This document shows positions 51,464 through 59,879 of a stretch of 64,000 nucleotides of DNA, piece after piece. The stretch is from an uncultured Collinsella sp. (GTDB lineage: Bacteria > Actinomycetota > Coriobacteriia > Coriobacteriales > Coriobacteriaceae): contig CANNOC010000010.1 of assembly GCA_947507155.1 (NCBI GenBank), forward strand, positions 20,857 through 84,856. Direction: 5' to 3'. Every line of letters starts with the position of its first letter. Positions within the stretch are counted from its first letter, which is position 1. The notes beneath the pieces were generated by a model. It worked only from the letters and a program-made list of their open reading frames with translations, was not told where the DNA came from and made no database searches. Position numbers and translations under genes: made by a program.

Positions 51464-51567
51464 GTATTCGCCAAGGGTCCATTTCGCCGCCCGAGCCCCG
51501 CTTCGTCGCTTCGCTCCTCGCGTGCTGCGCTGGAAAACGCTTCGCGTTTCCTCAGCTCCGCACCCTT

Positions 51568-51592
51568 GCGGGTTCGAATCCCATGCACCGGG
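51568..51592 (+). other. tRNA 3'-end-like fragment (T-arm and acceptor-like sequence)
   Basis: GCGGGTTCGAATCCCATGC has the invariant GGTTCGAATCC of a T-arm, with poor outer pairing, followed by ACCGGG. No matching 5' tRNA half exists upstream. It looks like a tRNA remnant or an attachment-site scar; a functional tRNA is not supported. Confidence 0.35.
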
Positions 51593-51594
51593 CC

Positions 51595-51626
51595 CAAAAA
51601 AGAAAGGCCTCCATCGCTGGAGGCCT
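51595..51626 (-). terminator. Terminator of tRNA-Val
   Basis: AGGCCTCCA and TGGAGGCCT form a 9-bp stem with a 4-base loop. On the minus strand it is followed by TTTCTTTTTT. Confidence 0.9.
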
Positions 51627-51636
51627 AACAATTCAA

Positions 51637-51712
51637 TGGTGGGCGATGAGGGATTCGAACCCCCAGCCTTGTGCGTGTAAAGCACCTGCGCTAACCGTTG
51701 CGCCAATCGCCC
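51637..51712 (-). tRNA. tRNA-Val (anticodon TAC)
   Basis: The minus strand folds as a cloverleaf: acceptor GGGCGAT with ATCGCCC (one mismatch, at the seventh pair), D-loop GCAACGGTTAGC, anticodon loop TTTACAC with anticodon TAC, T-arm GGGGGTTCGAATCCC, and an encoded CCA. It reads valine codons GTA and GTG. Confidence 0.93.
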
Positions 51713-51769
51713 GCAGGGACTGAGTATAGCGGAAACCCCGTGCTGTTCACCGCTAATTCATAACGAAAT

Positions 51770-53638
51770 CTAAGCGGCGACTTCGGTGCCCTTGTTCTCG
51801 TCGATAAAGAAACGCTTGTACCAGATGAGGAACGTCAGCGTGGTATAGATCTTGCGCTGGTTGAGCGCGCGACCCTCAAAGTGATCGTCGAGCAGTTTCA
51901 TGAGCGCATCGGTGTCAAAGAAATCAGCAGCCCACGGTGCGGTGAAGTATTCCTTTACGTAGTCGTAGTACTTTTGCTCGCGCAGCCAGAACTTGACCGG
52001 TACGGGGAAGCCCACCTTCTTGCGCGTTGCCCACTCGTCGGGCAGCGTGCGGTTGGCAGCGTGACGCAGAACGAGCTTGCAGCCTTCTTCGTTAACACGG
52101 TAGTTGGCGGGAATGTGCTCGGCAAACTCCATGACCTTCTTGTCCAGAAACGGGACGCGAAGCTCCAGAGAATGCGCCATGCACATCTTGTCGGCCTTGA
52201 GCAGAATGTCGCCCGGTAGCCACATGTTCATATCCAGATACTGTTTCTTGGAAAGCTCGCAGCAGTTGGGAACCTGCTTGTAGTACTCGGCGCACATCTC
52301 GGCGGCGTTCTTGCCGGTGTCATAAGCGGGCTTGAGCACCTCGTCGACTTCGGAGGGATCGAACACCTTTGCCTGACCCACATACCAGCGCTCGGGAACC
52401 TCGGCGCATTTCGTCAGGAAGTTGTGACCCTTAAAGTAGGGGAGATGCTGAACGAGTGAGCCCAGGGCGCGACGTATGCCGAGCGGCACGCGCTTCTTAA
52501 AAGTGCGCATCTCGGGGGTGTCCTCGTACCACTCATAGCCGGCAAACAGCTCGTCGGCACCCTCGCCCGAAAGGACGACGGTGACCTCCTTGGAAGCCAT
52601 CTGCGCCAGATAGTACAGCGGCACGCTGGACAGGTTCGATTGTGGCTCGTCCATGTGGTACTGGATATCGGGCAGTGCATCAAAGAACTCGTCGGCGGTA
52701 ATCATCTTGCGCACGTTCTTGATGCCCAGCTTGTCGGAAAGCTCGGCGGCGTAGTTGGTCTCGTTGAAGTTCTTGTAATCGAAGCCGACAGAATACGTGG
52801 TGTCGGGCATGAGACAGGCAGCGATGTAGCTGGAATCGACACCGCCGGAGAGGAACGAACCAACCTTAACATCGGCGATTCGGTGCGCAGCGACGCTTTC
52901 GTGCACGACCTTGTCGCACTCGTCCACGTACTCCTCGAAGGTCTTGGAGTTGTCGTCGGTGAAGTCACAGCTCCAGTAACGCTTGATGTCCATGGTGTTG
53001 GTCGTCAGGTCATACGTAAAGCAATGCGCTGGGGCAAGCTTGAACACGCCCTTAAAGAAGGTCTCCTCCGTGGCGGGGAATTGCAGCGTCAGGTAGGGGC
53101 GCAGCGCGTCGTGGTTGACAGCCTTCTCAAACTTGGGATGGTCCAGGAAGCTCTTGATCTCGGAGCCAAACAGCAGTGAGCCATCGGATGCCTGGTAGTA
53201 ATAGAACGGCTTGATACCAAAGATGTCACGAGCACCAAAGAGTTTGTTCTTGTTCTGGTCGTGAATCACGAACGCGTACATGCCGCGCAGACGGTTGACC
53301 AGGTCCTCGCCCCACTCCTCGTAACCGTGTACCAGGACTTCGGTATCAGCGTTGCAGTGGAAGGCGTAGCCGGCCGCCTCCAGCTCGGCGCGAAGCTCCT
53401 GGAAGTTGTAGATCTCTCCGTTGAAGACAATCGTGACCTTGCCGTCGTCGCTCGACATGGGCTGGGCTCCAGCTTCGGAAAGATCGAGAATCGAAAGACG
53501 ACGGAAGCCAAGGGCAACGTTGTCGACGATATGCTGGCCGCCCATATCGGGACCACGGTGGATGATGCGATTCATCATGGCCGTGAGAACCAGCTCACTC
53601 TGTTCATCTGTACCGGTAAAACCGACAAAACCGCACAT
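51770..53638 (-). CDS. asnB: Asparagine synthase (glutamine-hydrolysing)
   Basis: The 622-residue enzyme makes asparagine from aspartate, glutamine and ATP. The mature N-terminus starts with Cys2 (MCGFVGFTG), the glutaminase nucleophile; RGPDMGGQ, RLSILDLS and FNGEIYNFQELR are glutaminase blocks. The synthetase domain has SFLSGGVDSSYIAA, the PP-loop, from about residue 260. ATG 53638 follows AAAGGA; the track's 53773 start would bury Cys2 and destroy activity. The gene is monocistronic, and its leader holds two hairpins (see 53671 and 53764). Confidence 0.95.
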   Translation of the reverse strand: MCGFVGFTGTDEQSELVLTAMMNRIIHRGPDMGGQHIVDNVALGFRRLSILDLSEAGAQPMSSDDGKVTIVFNGEIYNFQELRAELEAAGYAFHCNADTEVLVHGYEEWGEDLVNRLRGMYAFVIHDQNKNKLFGARDIFGIKPFYYYQASDGSLLFGSEIKSFLDHPKFEKAVNHDALRPYLTLQFPATEETFFKGVFKLAPAHCFTYDLTTNTMDIKRYWSCDFTDDNSKTFEEYVDECDKVVHESVAAHRIADVKVGSFLSGGVDSSYIAACLMPDTTYSVGFDYKNFNETNYAAELSDKLGIKNVRKMITADEFFDALPDIQYHMDEPQSNLSSVPLYYLAQMASKEVTVVLSGEGADELFAGYEWYEDTPEMRTFKKRVPLGIRRALGSLVQHLPYFKGHNFLTKCAEVPERWYVGQAKVFDPSEVDEVLKPAYDTGKNAAEMCAEYYKQVPNCCELSKKQYLDMNMWLPGDILLKADKMCMAHSLELRVPFLDKKVMEFAEHIPANYRVNEEGCKLVLRHAANRTLPDEWATRKKVGFPVPVKFWLREQKYYDYVKEYFTAPWAADFFDTDALMKLLDDHFEGRALNQRKIYTTLTFLIWYKRFFIDENKGTEVAA

Positions 53639-53670
53639 GCAAGATCCTTTCTGCTGACGGCTCAGGTGTA

Positions 53671-53691
53671 CTGCCGCAAGGATTGCGGCAG
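53671..53691 (-). other. Hairpin in the asnB leader
   Basis: CTGCCGCA and TGCGGCAG form an 8-bp stem with a 5-base loop, 33 bases before the asnB start codon. There is no T-run. It may control translation or stability. Confidence 0.5.
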
Positions 53692-53763
53692 CTGATGTCA
53701 AATAATCTTTACTATCATGCCAATCTTTTGTTTCGTGATAGGGCATAAGCGCCGAGCGAACCG

Positions 53764-53808
53764 AAAAAACCACGTCCCGATCTTCAGGCGAAGCGGCGGG
53801 ACGTGGTT
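53764..53808 (-). terminator. Orphan rho-independent terminator upstream of asnB
   Basis: On the minus strand AACCACGTCCC pairs with GGGACGTGGTT across a structured 19-base loop and is followed by TTTTTC. It lies about 126 bases before the asnB start with no gene immediately upstream on that strand, so it ends either a small RNA or an attenuated asnB leader. The 399-base gap 53639-54037 has no protein gene; a possible TTGCAT...TAATAA promoter lies near 53900 on the minus strand. Confidence 0.65.
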
Positions 53809-54037
53809 GCGAACGCTATGTTAAAGAACAGCACCCAGATTTCCTTGGTTTTACACGGGGTGAACACTGTTGCCATTTATTAGACCACGGCACAGTCCAT
53901 GCAATTTTTTAGAAGGCTGTGATGCGCGCAAGGTCAGGTGGCATATTAGGATGGTTGATAATACAGAATGTTTCATCGTTTCTGCCGCGGGACGTCTTCT
54001 GCCCTTTAAGGCTGAATTTAGCGAGAGAGGTCTTTGT

Positions 54038-55555
54038 ATGTCGAGTCCGACACAAGAGAAGCTAACTCTGATGCGCTATATAGAGTTGCTCGAGGAAGAT
54101 GACCTTGTTGTTTCCAGACCGAGCGCTTCGTGCGACCAGCGCATTGAGTTTGCGACTGATGACTCGCGCCAGGTGCGTCCGGGCACGTTGTTTGTCTGCA
54201 AAGGCCGTGCGTTTAAGCGCGAGTACCTGCTTTCGGCAATCGCCGATGGCGCCGTGGCCTACGTTTCCGAGGTCGATTACGATGTTGATCTTCCCGCGGT
54301 GATTGTGAGCGATATTCGTCGCACGCTCGCCGTGGTGGCAGATGCCTTTTATGGGCACCCGTCGGGTAAGGTGAAGGTCTGCGCCTTTACAGGCACCAAG
54401 GGCAAGTCGACCTGCAGCTTTTATCTGCGCGGCATCCTCGCCAACGAGGCCAAGCTTACGGGCTGTCATCGACCCGCTCTTAATACGGGCATTGAGTTCG
54501 ACGACGGCATCGAGACGGGCCCTTCCAAGCTGACGACCCCCGAATCCTTCCTGCTGCAGTCCCGCATCGCACATGCTGCGGAGGCGGGTGCCCCGTGGCT
54601 GGTTATGGAGGCATCGAGTCAGGGCCTCAAATACGAGCGTACGGGCAAGATTGACTTTGAAGTCGGCGCCTTTACCAATATCGGCGAGGATCACATTTCG
54701 CCGATTGAGCATCCGACGCTCGAGGATTACTTTGCCAGCAAGCTCAAAATCTTCTTGCAGAGCCGTTTTGCCGTGGTCAATCTCGATATGGATAAGGTCG
54801 ATCGCGTGCTCGAGGCGGCATCTCGTTGCGAACGTACGGTGACGTTCTCCCTGACCGACGAGCGTGCCGACGTGCTTGCGCTGGCGATTCGCAATGGCGA
54901 CTGCGGCGTGGTGGCAACGGTGCGCACGCCCCGTTTTACGCGTGACATTGTGATTCCCACGCCGGTTAAGTTCAATGTGTCCAACGCGCTTGCCGCTATT
55001 GCCTGCGCCGAGGCCCTGGGCATTTCCGAAGAGGGTATCGTCCATGGCTTTGAGGGCGTTTTCGTTCCCGGTCGTATGGAGCTCTATCCGTCCGTATCGG
55101 GCAAAATCCTGGGCATCGTCGATTTTGCACATAACGGCATGAGCCTCGAGACACTCCTGCGCGACTTGCGCGAGAACTATCCCGAGCGCGAGCTGGCGGT
55201 TGTATTTGGCGCTACGGGCGGTAAGGGTGTCGATCGACGCACCACGATGGGCATCGCCGCTGGCAAGTATGCCGACCGAATCGTGATTACCGAGGATGAC
55301 CCCGGCCCCGAGGATGTCGAGGACATCTGCGCCGAGATCGCGCGCAACGTTCAAGCGCAGGGAAATGATAACTGGCAAATCGTGACTGATCGCGTTGCCG
55401 CTATCGAGACTGCCGTGCGCGAAACTGTCCGTCCTGCCGTGGTCATCGTGACCGGTAAGGGCGAGGAAGAGTGTATGCTGCGCAAGAACGGACCCGAGCC
55501 TTGTGAGCGCGACGGTTCGATTCTCAAGCGCACCCTTGCGGCGTACGACGCCTAG
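54038..55555 (+). CDS. MurE-type Mur ligase (UDP-MurNAc-tripeptide synthetase family)
   Basis: The 505-residue Mur ligase has FTGTKGKST (ATP loop), a substrate region YFASKLKIF and MEASSQGLKYER, the MurE-type S-S-Q-G block, and GATGGKGVDRRTTMGIAAGKYADRIVITEDDPGPED at the third domain. MurE adds the third residue of the peptidoglycan peptide. In meso-diaminopimelate enzymes the specificity motif is DNPR; here it is DDPG, so another residue (lysine, ornithine or similar) may be added. ATG 54038 follows GAGAGG; the track's start is too far upstream. It is divergent from asnB and heads the rightward block to murI. Confidence 0.85.
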   Translation: MSSPTQEKLTLMRYIELLEEDDLVVSRPSASCDQRIEFATDDSRQVRPGTLFVCKGRAFKREYLLSAIADGAVAYVSEVDYDVDLPAVIVSDIRRTLAVVADAFYGHPSGKVKVCAFTGTKGKSTCSFYLRGILANEAKLTGCHRPALNTGIEFDDGIETGPSKLTTPESFLLQSRIAHAAEAGAPWLVMEASSQGLKYERTGKIDFEVGAFTNIGEDHISPIEHPTLEDYFASKLKIFLQSRFAVVNLDMDKVDRVLEAASRCERTVTFSLTDERADVLALAIRNGDCGVVATVRTPRFTRDIVIPTPVKFNVSNALAAIACAEALGISEEGIVHGFEGVFVPGRMELYPSVSGKILGIVDFAHNGMSLETLLRDLRENYPERELAVVFGATGGKGVDRRTTMGIAAGKYADRIVITEDDPGPEDVEDICAEIARNVQAQGNDNWQIVTDRVAAIETAVRETVRPAVVIVTGKGEEECMLRKNGPEPCERDGSILKRTLAAYDA

Positions 55556-55585
55556 ACCAGCCCCTTCTATGTAAACGGAGTGACC

Positions 55586-56497
55586 ATGTCCCACAACACC
55601 CTGCCGACCGTTGCCGAGCTTTCGGGCGAGATGCGCGAGCGTCTTGCCAAGGTCAAGTATGTCTTTACCGATCTGGACGCCACGATGCTCGCCCCCGGCT
55701 CGTGCGTGCTGCGCGATAACGACGGCAATCCCTCGACCAAGCTCGTCGAGGCGGTTGTCGCGCTCGCTCGTGCCGGCATCCAGGTGGTCCCCACCTCGGG
55801 TCGCAATCGCACCATGATCCATGAGGACGCCCGCGTGCTCGGCCTCAACTCCTACATCGGCGAGATGGGCGGCCTGGTCATGTACGACCTCAAGGCCAAC
55901 GACTGGGAGTACCTGACGGGCGACATGCCCTACGACCCCGCCTGCGGTCTCACGCCGCACCAGGTGATCGAGCAGACTGGCGTGTGCGAGAAGATCCTTG
56001 CCCGCTGGCCGCACAAGATCGAATACCACAACGACATGTCGACCGGCTACAAGTACCGTGAGGTCACCGTCGGCATGCGCGGCGATGTGCCCGACGATGA
56101 GGTCCAGGCCATCCTGGACGAGGCCGGCTGCGGTCTGGTCTGGGCTTGCAACGGCCATCTGACTCACCTGTCCAAGCCGACGACGCTCGAGCTTAATCGC
56201 GTCGAGGACGGCCGCGCCTTCAACATCAATCCGGCGGGTCTCAACAAAGGCGTTGCCATTGCGCGCTTCTGCGAGCACCTGGGGATCGAGCGCGAGGAGA
56301 CGCTTGCGCTCGGCGACTCCGAGTCCGACTTCTACATGGCCGACCATGTTGGCATGTTCTGCCTGGTCGAGAACGGTCTGACGAGCGCCGGTGCCCCGGA
56401 GTTCTTGGATGCCTGCGACAATGCCTATATTACGCGCGGCAAGATTGTCGACGGTTGGGTGGCAACGGCCGAGCTGTTGGTCGCGGCCCGTTCGTAG
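55586..56497 (+). CDS. HAD-superfamily hydrolase, Cof-type (IIB)
   Basis: The 303-residue phosphatase has FTDLDATML (nucleophile Asp and DxDxT), TSGRNRTMIHED (second motif), NPAGLNKGVAIARFCEHLG with the catalytic Lys, and ALGDSESDFYMADHVG (motif IV metal site). These are the Cof/SPP-type HAD-IIB features, with the mixed cap about residues 100-220. The substrate, probably a sugar phosphate, is unknown. ATG 55586 follows GGAG; the track's GTG 55580 is two codons earlier. It sits 30 bases after the Mur ligase. Confidence 0.88.
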   Translation: MSHNTLPTVAELSGEMRERLAKVKYVFTDLDATMLAPGSCVLRDNDGNPSTKLVEAVVALARAGIQVVPTSGRNRTMIHEDARVLGLNSYIGEMGGLVMYDLKANDWEYLTGDMPYDPACGLTPHQVIEQTGVCEKILARWPHKIEYHNDMSTGYKYREVTVGMRGDVPDDEVQAILDEAGCGLVWACNGHLTHLSKPTTLELNRVEDGRAFNINPAGLNKGVAIARFCEHLGIEREETLALGDSESDFYMADHVGMFCLVENGLTSAGAPEFLDACDNAYITRGKIVDGWVATAELLVAARS

Positions 56498-56548
56498 CGC
56501 GACGCATCACGCATGGTCGCATTTTTCGAGAGAGAATCTGGTGAGGTA

Positions 56549-57433
56549 ATGTCCGATATCGATAATCTGGCCGGGGACACGCGTCCGATCGGCGTGTTCG
56601 ACTCGGGCCTGGGCGGCTTAACGGTCGCGCGCGCGATTGCAACGGCGCTTCCGCACGAGTCCGTCTACTATTTCGGTGACACTAAGCGCTGCCCTTATGG
56701 CACCCGCACCGAGGACGAGGTTCGCTCGTTTGCGCTGCAGGCGGGCCGCTGGCTATCGAGGCACGACGTTAAGATCATGGTCATCGCCTGTAACACGGCG
56801 ACCGCCGCGGCCTTGCGTCTGGCTCAGCAAGTGCTTGACGTTCCCGTGATCGGCGTGATCGCTCCGGGCGCACGTGCTGCCATCAACAGCACGCGTACGC
56901 GTCGCGTCGGCGTGCTGGCCACCAACCTCACCATTCGCTCGGGTGCCTACACGCGCGCCATTCAGGACTTGGATGCTGGTGTCGATGTGTATGGCTGCCC
57001 GGCCTCGAGCTTTGTCGAGGTCGTCGAGCACGAGCTCGCCTCGGGCGCGCACCTGCAGGAGCAGTGGCTCGAGAACGAGGATATTTTTGATACGCCAGCC
57101 GTTCGCGCGCTGGTCGGCGCCACAGTCGAGCCGCTGCACGATCGCGGCATCGATACCGTGGTGCTCGGCTGTACGCACTTCCCGCTGCTGGTGGGTCCCA
57201 TCCGCCATGCGCTGGGACCCGGGGTGCGCGTGGTGAGCTCCGCCGAGGAGACCACCCGCGAGCTGACCGATATCCTCACGCGCCGTGAGCAGCTGGCGGG
57301 CGATACCGCCGAGCCACAGCATCGCTTTGCCACCACGTCTGACAACATTGCCGAGTTTGCGGTGGCGGGTAGCTTTATCTTTGGCCAGCCGCTCAAAAGC
57401 ATCGAGCACGTCGATATCGACGAACTCGGTTAG
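56549..57433 (+). CDS. murI: Glutamate racemase
   Basis: The 294-residue enzyme makes D-glutamate for peptidoglycan. IGVFDSGLGGLTVARAI, the ACNTATAAALR Cys site and GCTHFPLLVGPI with the second Cys are present, giving the two-cysteine racemase mechanism. ATG 56549 is the better start although GTGAGG lies rather close; ATG 56513 is an alternative. Together with the MurE-type gene upstream this forms a cell-wall cluster. Confidence 0.93.
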   Translation: MSDIDNLAGDTRPIGVFDSGLGGLTVARAIATALPHESVYYFGDTKRCPYGTRTEDEVRSFALQAGRWLSRHDVKIMVIACNTATAAALRLAQQVLDVPVIGVIAPGARAAINSTRTRRVGVLATNLTIRSGAYTRAIQDLDAGVDVYGCPASSFVEVVEHELASGAHLQEQWLENEDIFDTPAVRALVGATVEPLHDRGIDTVVLGCTHFPLLVGPIRHALGPGVRVVSSAEETTRELTDILTRREQLAGDTAEPQHRFATTSDNIAEFAVAGSFIFGQPLKSIEHVDIDELG

Positions 57434-57486
57434 GCTCGCAATGTCGCCGGAGTCTTCGCCACATCTTTTGCCGAAAGGATAGTTCC

Positions 57487-58212
57487 ATGGAATACATGCA
57501 GGTCAACCGCGCCAACGGCCGCGCCGCCAACGAGCTGCGCCCCGTTAAGCTCACCCGCGGCGTCATGAAGCACGCCCACGGCTCGTGCCTGGCCGAGTTC
57601 GGCGACACGCGCGTACTGTGCGCCGCCACCATCGAGGAGGGTGTGCCGGGTTGGCGCAAGGGCGCCAAGGCCGGCTGGGTAACGGCGGAATATGCGTTGC
57701 TGCCGGCCTCGACCGGTAAACGCTGCAAGCGCGAGCATGCCAACCGCAAGGGCCGCTCCATGGAGATCGAGCGGCTTATCGGCCGCAGCCTGCGTACCGT
57801 CGTCAACATGAAGGCGCTCGGCGAGTACACCGTTACCGTCGACTGCGATGTGATCCAGGCCGATGGCGGCACGCGTACGGCGAGCATTACCGGTGCCTGG
57901 TTGGCGCTGCACGACGCCCTTGCCATGTGGGTCGAGGCGGGAAAACTCGAGCGCATCCCGCTCACGGGCCAGGTTGCCGCCATTTCCATGGGCGTCGTCG
58001 ACGGCAACACCCTGCTCGACTTGGATTATTCCGAGGACAGCCACGCCGAGGTCGACATGAACCTCGTCGCTACCGATTCCGGTGAGATGATCGAACTTCA
58101 GGGTACCGGCGAGCAGGCGCCCTTCGACCGTAAGCGTCTCAACGCCCTACTCGACCTGGGCGACAAGGGTATTGCCGAGCTCATCGAGCTTCAGCACCAA
58201 GCCCTCGCCTAA
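57487..58212 (+). CDS. rph: Ribonuclease PH
   Basis: The 241-residue phosphorolytic exoribonuclease trims tRNA 3' ends. RANGRAANELRPVKLTRG, GSCLAEFGDTRVLCAATIEEG and GWVTAEYALLPASTGKR are signature blocks; CDVIQADGGTRTASITGAW is the catalytic PNPase-fold segment. Length is normal. Its stop TAA forms the first bases of an RptA copy. In many genomes rph precedes rdgB, as here. Confidence 0.95.
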   Translation: MEYMQVNRANGRAANELRPVKLTRGVMKHAHGSCLAEFGDTRVLCAATIEEGVPGWRKGAKAGWVTAEYALLPASTGKRCKREHANRKGRSMEIERLIGRSLRTVVNMKALGEYTVTVDCDVIQADGGTRTASITGAWLALHDALAMWVEAGKLERIPLTGQVAAISMGVVDGNTLLDLDYSEDSHAEVDMNLVATDSGEMIELQGTGEQAPFDRKRLNALLDLGDKGIAELIELQHQALA

Positions 58213-58263
58213 CCTACCAAAAAGGGACAGGTTTATTTTGGCAGGTTTTATCTGGGAAAACGT
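58211..58263 (+). repeat. RptA copy 3
   Basis: AACCTACCAAAAAGGGACAG then GTTTATTTTGGCAGGTTTTA and TCTGGGAAAACGTC. As at 32579, the upstream gene's TAA stop overlaps the first bases of the repeat. It can form the CCAAAA/TTTTGG-centred stem and may serve as a terminator because of its following TTTTAT. Confidence 0.8.
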
Positions 58264-58358
58264 CGAAGTATAAGACTGCCGTTGATTGAGACGGGAGAGA
58301 GGCCGAAGTCCTCGTCGTCCTCAACTCGGCATTGCTATAGAGACAAAGGAGACCAGCT

Positions 58359-59000
58359 ATGGCACTTGAGAAGATTGACATCGACACCCTCGACCCGGCG
58401 GCGACCATCGTCGTGGCAACCGGCAACGCCCATAAGCTCACCGAGATCGAGGCCATTTTGGGCAAGGTCATGCCCGAGGTGCGCTTTGTGGCGCTCGGCC
58501 AGCTGGGCGATTTTGAGGACCCCGAGGAAAACGGCACGACGTTTTTGGAGAACGCCATCATCAAGGCGCAGGCTGCGGTCGAGGAGACGGGCCTTATGGC
58601 CATCGCCGACGACTCCGGCTTGGTCGTCGATGCGTTGGACGGCGAGCCGGGCGTGTATAGCGCGCGCTATGCGGGCGTGCATGGCGACGATGCCGCCAAC
58701 AACGCCAAGCTTCTCGTTAACCTGGAAGGCGTGGCAGACGAGGACCGTACCGCGCGCTTTATGAGCGTCGTCGCGCTTATCGATACGGACGGCCTGGTCA
58801 CCTATGGCGAGGGCGCCTGCGAAGGCGTTATCGCGCACGAGGGCCGCGGCGAACACGGTTTTGGCTACGACCCGCTGTTCCTGCCGGTCGATACGCCGGG
58901 CAAGACCATGGCCGAGCTCACGGCGGACGAGAAGAACGCCATCAGCCATCGTTTCCATGCGCTCGAGCATCTGTCCGCCAAGCTGACGGGCGAGGAGTAG
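58359..59000 (+). CDS. rdgB: Non-canonical purine NTP pyrophosphatase (RdgB/HAM1)
   Basis: The 213-residue enzyme hydrolyses XTP, ITP and dITP to keep them out of nucleic acids. VATGNAHKLTEIEAIL is the N-terminal substrate loop, ADDSGLVVDALDGEPGVYSARYAG the central signature, and GFGYDPLFLP and ISHRFHALEHL the C-terminal blocks. ATG 58359 follows AAAGGAG. It overlaps nothing but is only three bases from dtd, so the two form an operon. Confidence 0.95.
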   Translation: MALEKIDIDTLDPAATIVVATGNAHKLTEIEAILGKVMPEVRFVALGQLGDFEDPEENGTTFLENAIIKAQAAVEETGLMAIADDSGLVVDALDGEPGVYSARYAGVHGDDAANNAKLLVNLEGVADEDRTARFMSVVALIDTDGLVTYGEGACEGVIAHEGRGEHGFGYDPLFLPVDTPGKTMAELTADEKNAISHRFHALEHLSAKLTGEE

Positions 59001-59003
59001 ACC

Positions 59004-59450
59004 GTGCGTGCGGTGGTGCAGCGCGTGCTCAACGCCGGCGTGACAGTCGACGGCGAGTGCGTGGGCCGCATTGGACGCGGCTACCTGGTGTTGCTGGGCG
59101 TGGGCCACGGCGACACGCGCGCCGAGGCTGACAAGCTGTGGAGCAAGCTGCGCGGACTGCGCATCAACGAGGACGAGAACGGCAAGACCAACTTGGCGCT
59201 GGCCGATGTCGACGGCGAGGTACTCGTGGTGTCGCAGTTCACGCTGTTTGCCGATTGCCGCCACGGCCGCCGTCCGTCGTTTACGGACGCCGGCGCGCCC
59301 GATGTCGCTAACGAACTTTACGAGTACTTTTTGACACTCGTCGCTCAGGACGTTGAGCATGTGGCGCACGGTATCTTTGGCGCCGATATGAAGGTCGACC
59401 TGGTCAACGACGGTCCGTTCACCATCGTCCTGGACACAGACAATCTGTAA
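59004..59450 (+). CDS. dtd: D-aminoacyl-tRNA deacylase
   Basis: The 148-residue DTD removes D-amino acids (and misloaded glycine) from tRNA. MRAVVQRVLNAGVTVDGE starts it; VVSQFTLFADCRHGRRPSFTDAG contains the SQFTL motif, and the final FGADMKVDLVNDGPFTIVLDT has the family's NxGP(V/F)T block (here NDGPFT). GTG 59004 follows GAGGAG. Named by conserved motifs. Confidence 0.95.
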   Translation: MRAVVQRVLNAGVTVDGECVGRIGRGYLVLLGVGHGDTRAEADKLWSKLRGLRINEDENGKTNLALADVDGEVLVVSQFTLFADCRHGRRPSFTDAGAPDVANELYEYFLTLVAQDVEHVAHGIFGADMKVDLVNDGPFTIVLDTDNL

Positions 59451-59482
59451 GTAGTCAATTTGGGACCGGGCTTTTTTAGCTG
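59451..59482 (+). repeat. RptB copy 3
   Basis: GTAGTCAATTTGGGACCGGG then CTTTTTTAGCTG starts directly after the dtd stop codon. It closely matches the copies at 24699 and 26273. Confidence 0.7.
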
Positions 59483-59483
59483 C

Positions 59484-59513
59484 TTGCGTATGGCTGCAGC
59501 AGGGTGCTATAGT
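59484..59513 (+). promoter_or_regulatory. Probable promoter of veg-ispE
   Basis: TTGCGT and TATAGT with an 18-base spacer, 68 bases before the veg start. It begins just beyond RptB. Confidence 0.6.
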
Positions 59514-59580
59514 ATTAGAGTTTTGTCTATCTTAGGGGTATTATCCCCTTTTTGAATTGCACCCTCTGGAGGCCCTATTC

Positions 59581-59877
59581 ATGGAAGAGATGGAAGTCAA
59601 TCACGTCGACGACATCCACGAGAAGCTGACCGATATGGTGGGCGATCGCGTCAAGGTTAAGGCCAACATGGGCCGTACCCGCGTCATCGAGCGCATGGGC
59701 ACCATCAAGAGCGTCCACCCCGCTGTCTTTATCGTTGAGGTTGACGAGCGTCGCGGCCGCAAATCGCGTCAGTCCTACCAGTACATCGATGTCCTTACCG
59801 GCCAGGTCGAACTGTTCGACCCCGAGAGCGGCGAACATATCTTTACCCCGCTCGGCAACCAGCTCGAGGAGCACTAA
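59581..59877 (+). CDS. veg: Veg-family protein
   Basis: This 98-residue basic-acidic small protein matches the Veg family (HEKLTDMVGDRVKVKANMGR, then GTIKSVHPAVFIVEVDERRGRKSRQSYQYIDVLTGQVEL). In Bacillus Veg stimulates biofilm matrix genes and the gene lies near ispE, as here. ATG 59581 follows GGAGG; the track's 59557 start is unlikely. It lies 2 bases before ispE, so they are co-transcribed. Confidence 0.9.
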   Translation: MEEMEVNHVDDIHEKLTDMVGDRVKVKANMGRTRVIERMGTIKSVHPAVFIVEVDERRGRKSRQSYQYIDVLTGQVELFDPESGEHIFTPLGNQLEEH

Positions 59878-59879
59878 CG

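Noticed and set aside
51305-51706. 133-residue minus-strand ORF across tRNA-Val
   Set aside because: It reads through the tRNA and the repeat element; such tRNA-spanning ORFs are annotation artefacts.
53639-53900. T-box leader upstream of asnB
   Set aside because: A terminator is present, but the conserved T-box core AGGGTGGNACCGCG is not found, so no T-box is called.
54062-56347. 761-residue minus-strand ORF
   Set aside because: Shadow of the MurE-type and HAD genes; low-complexity antisense protein with no motif.
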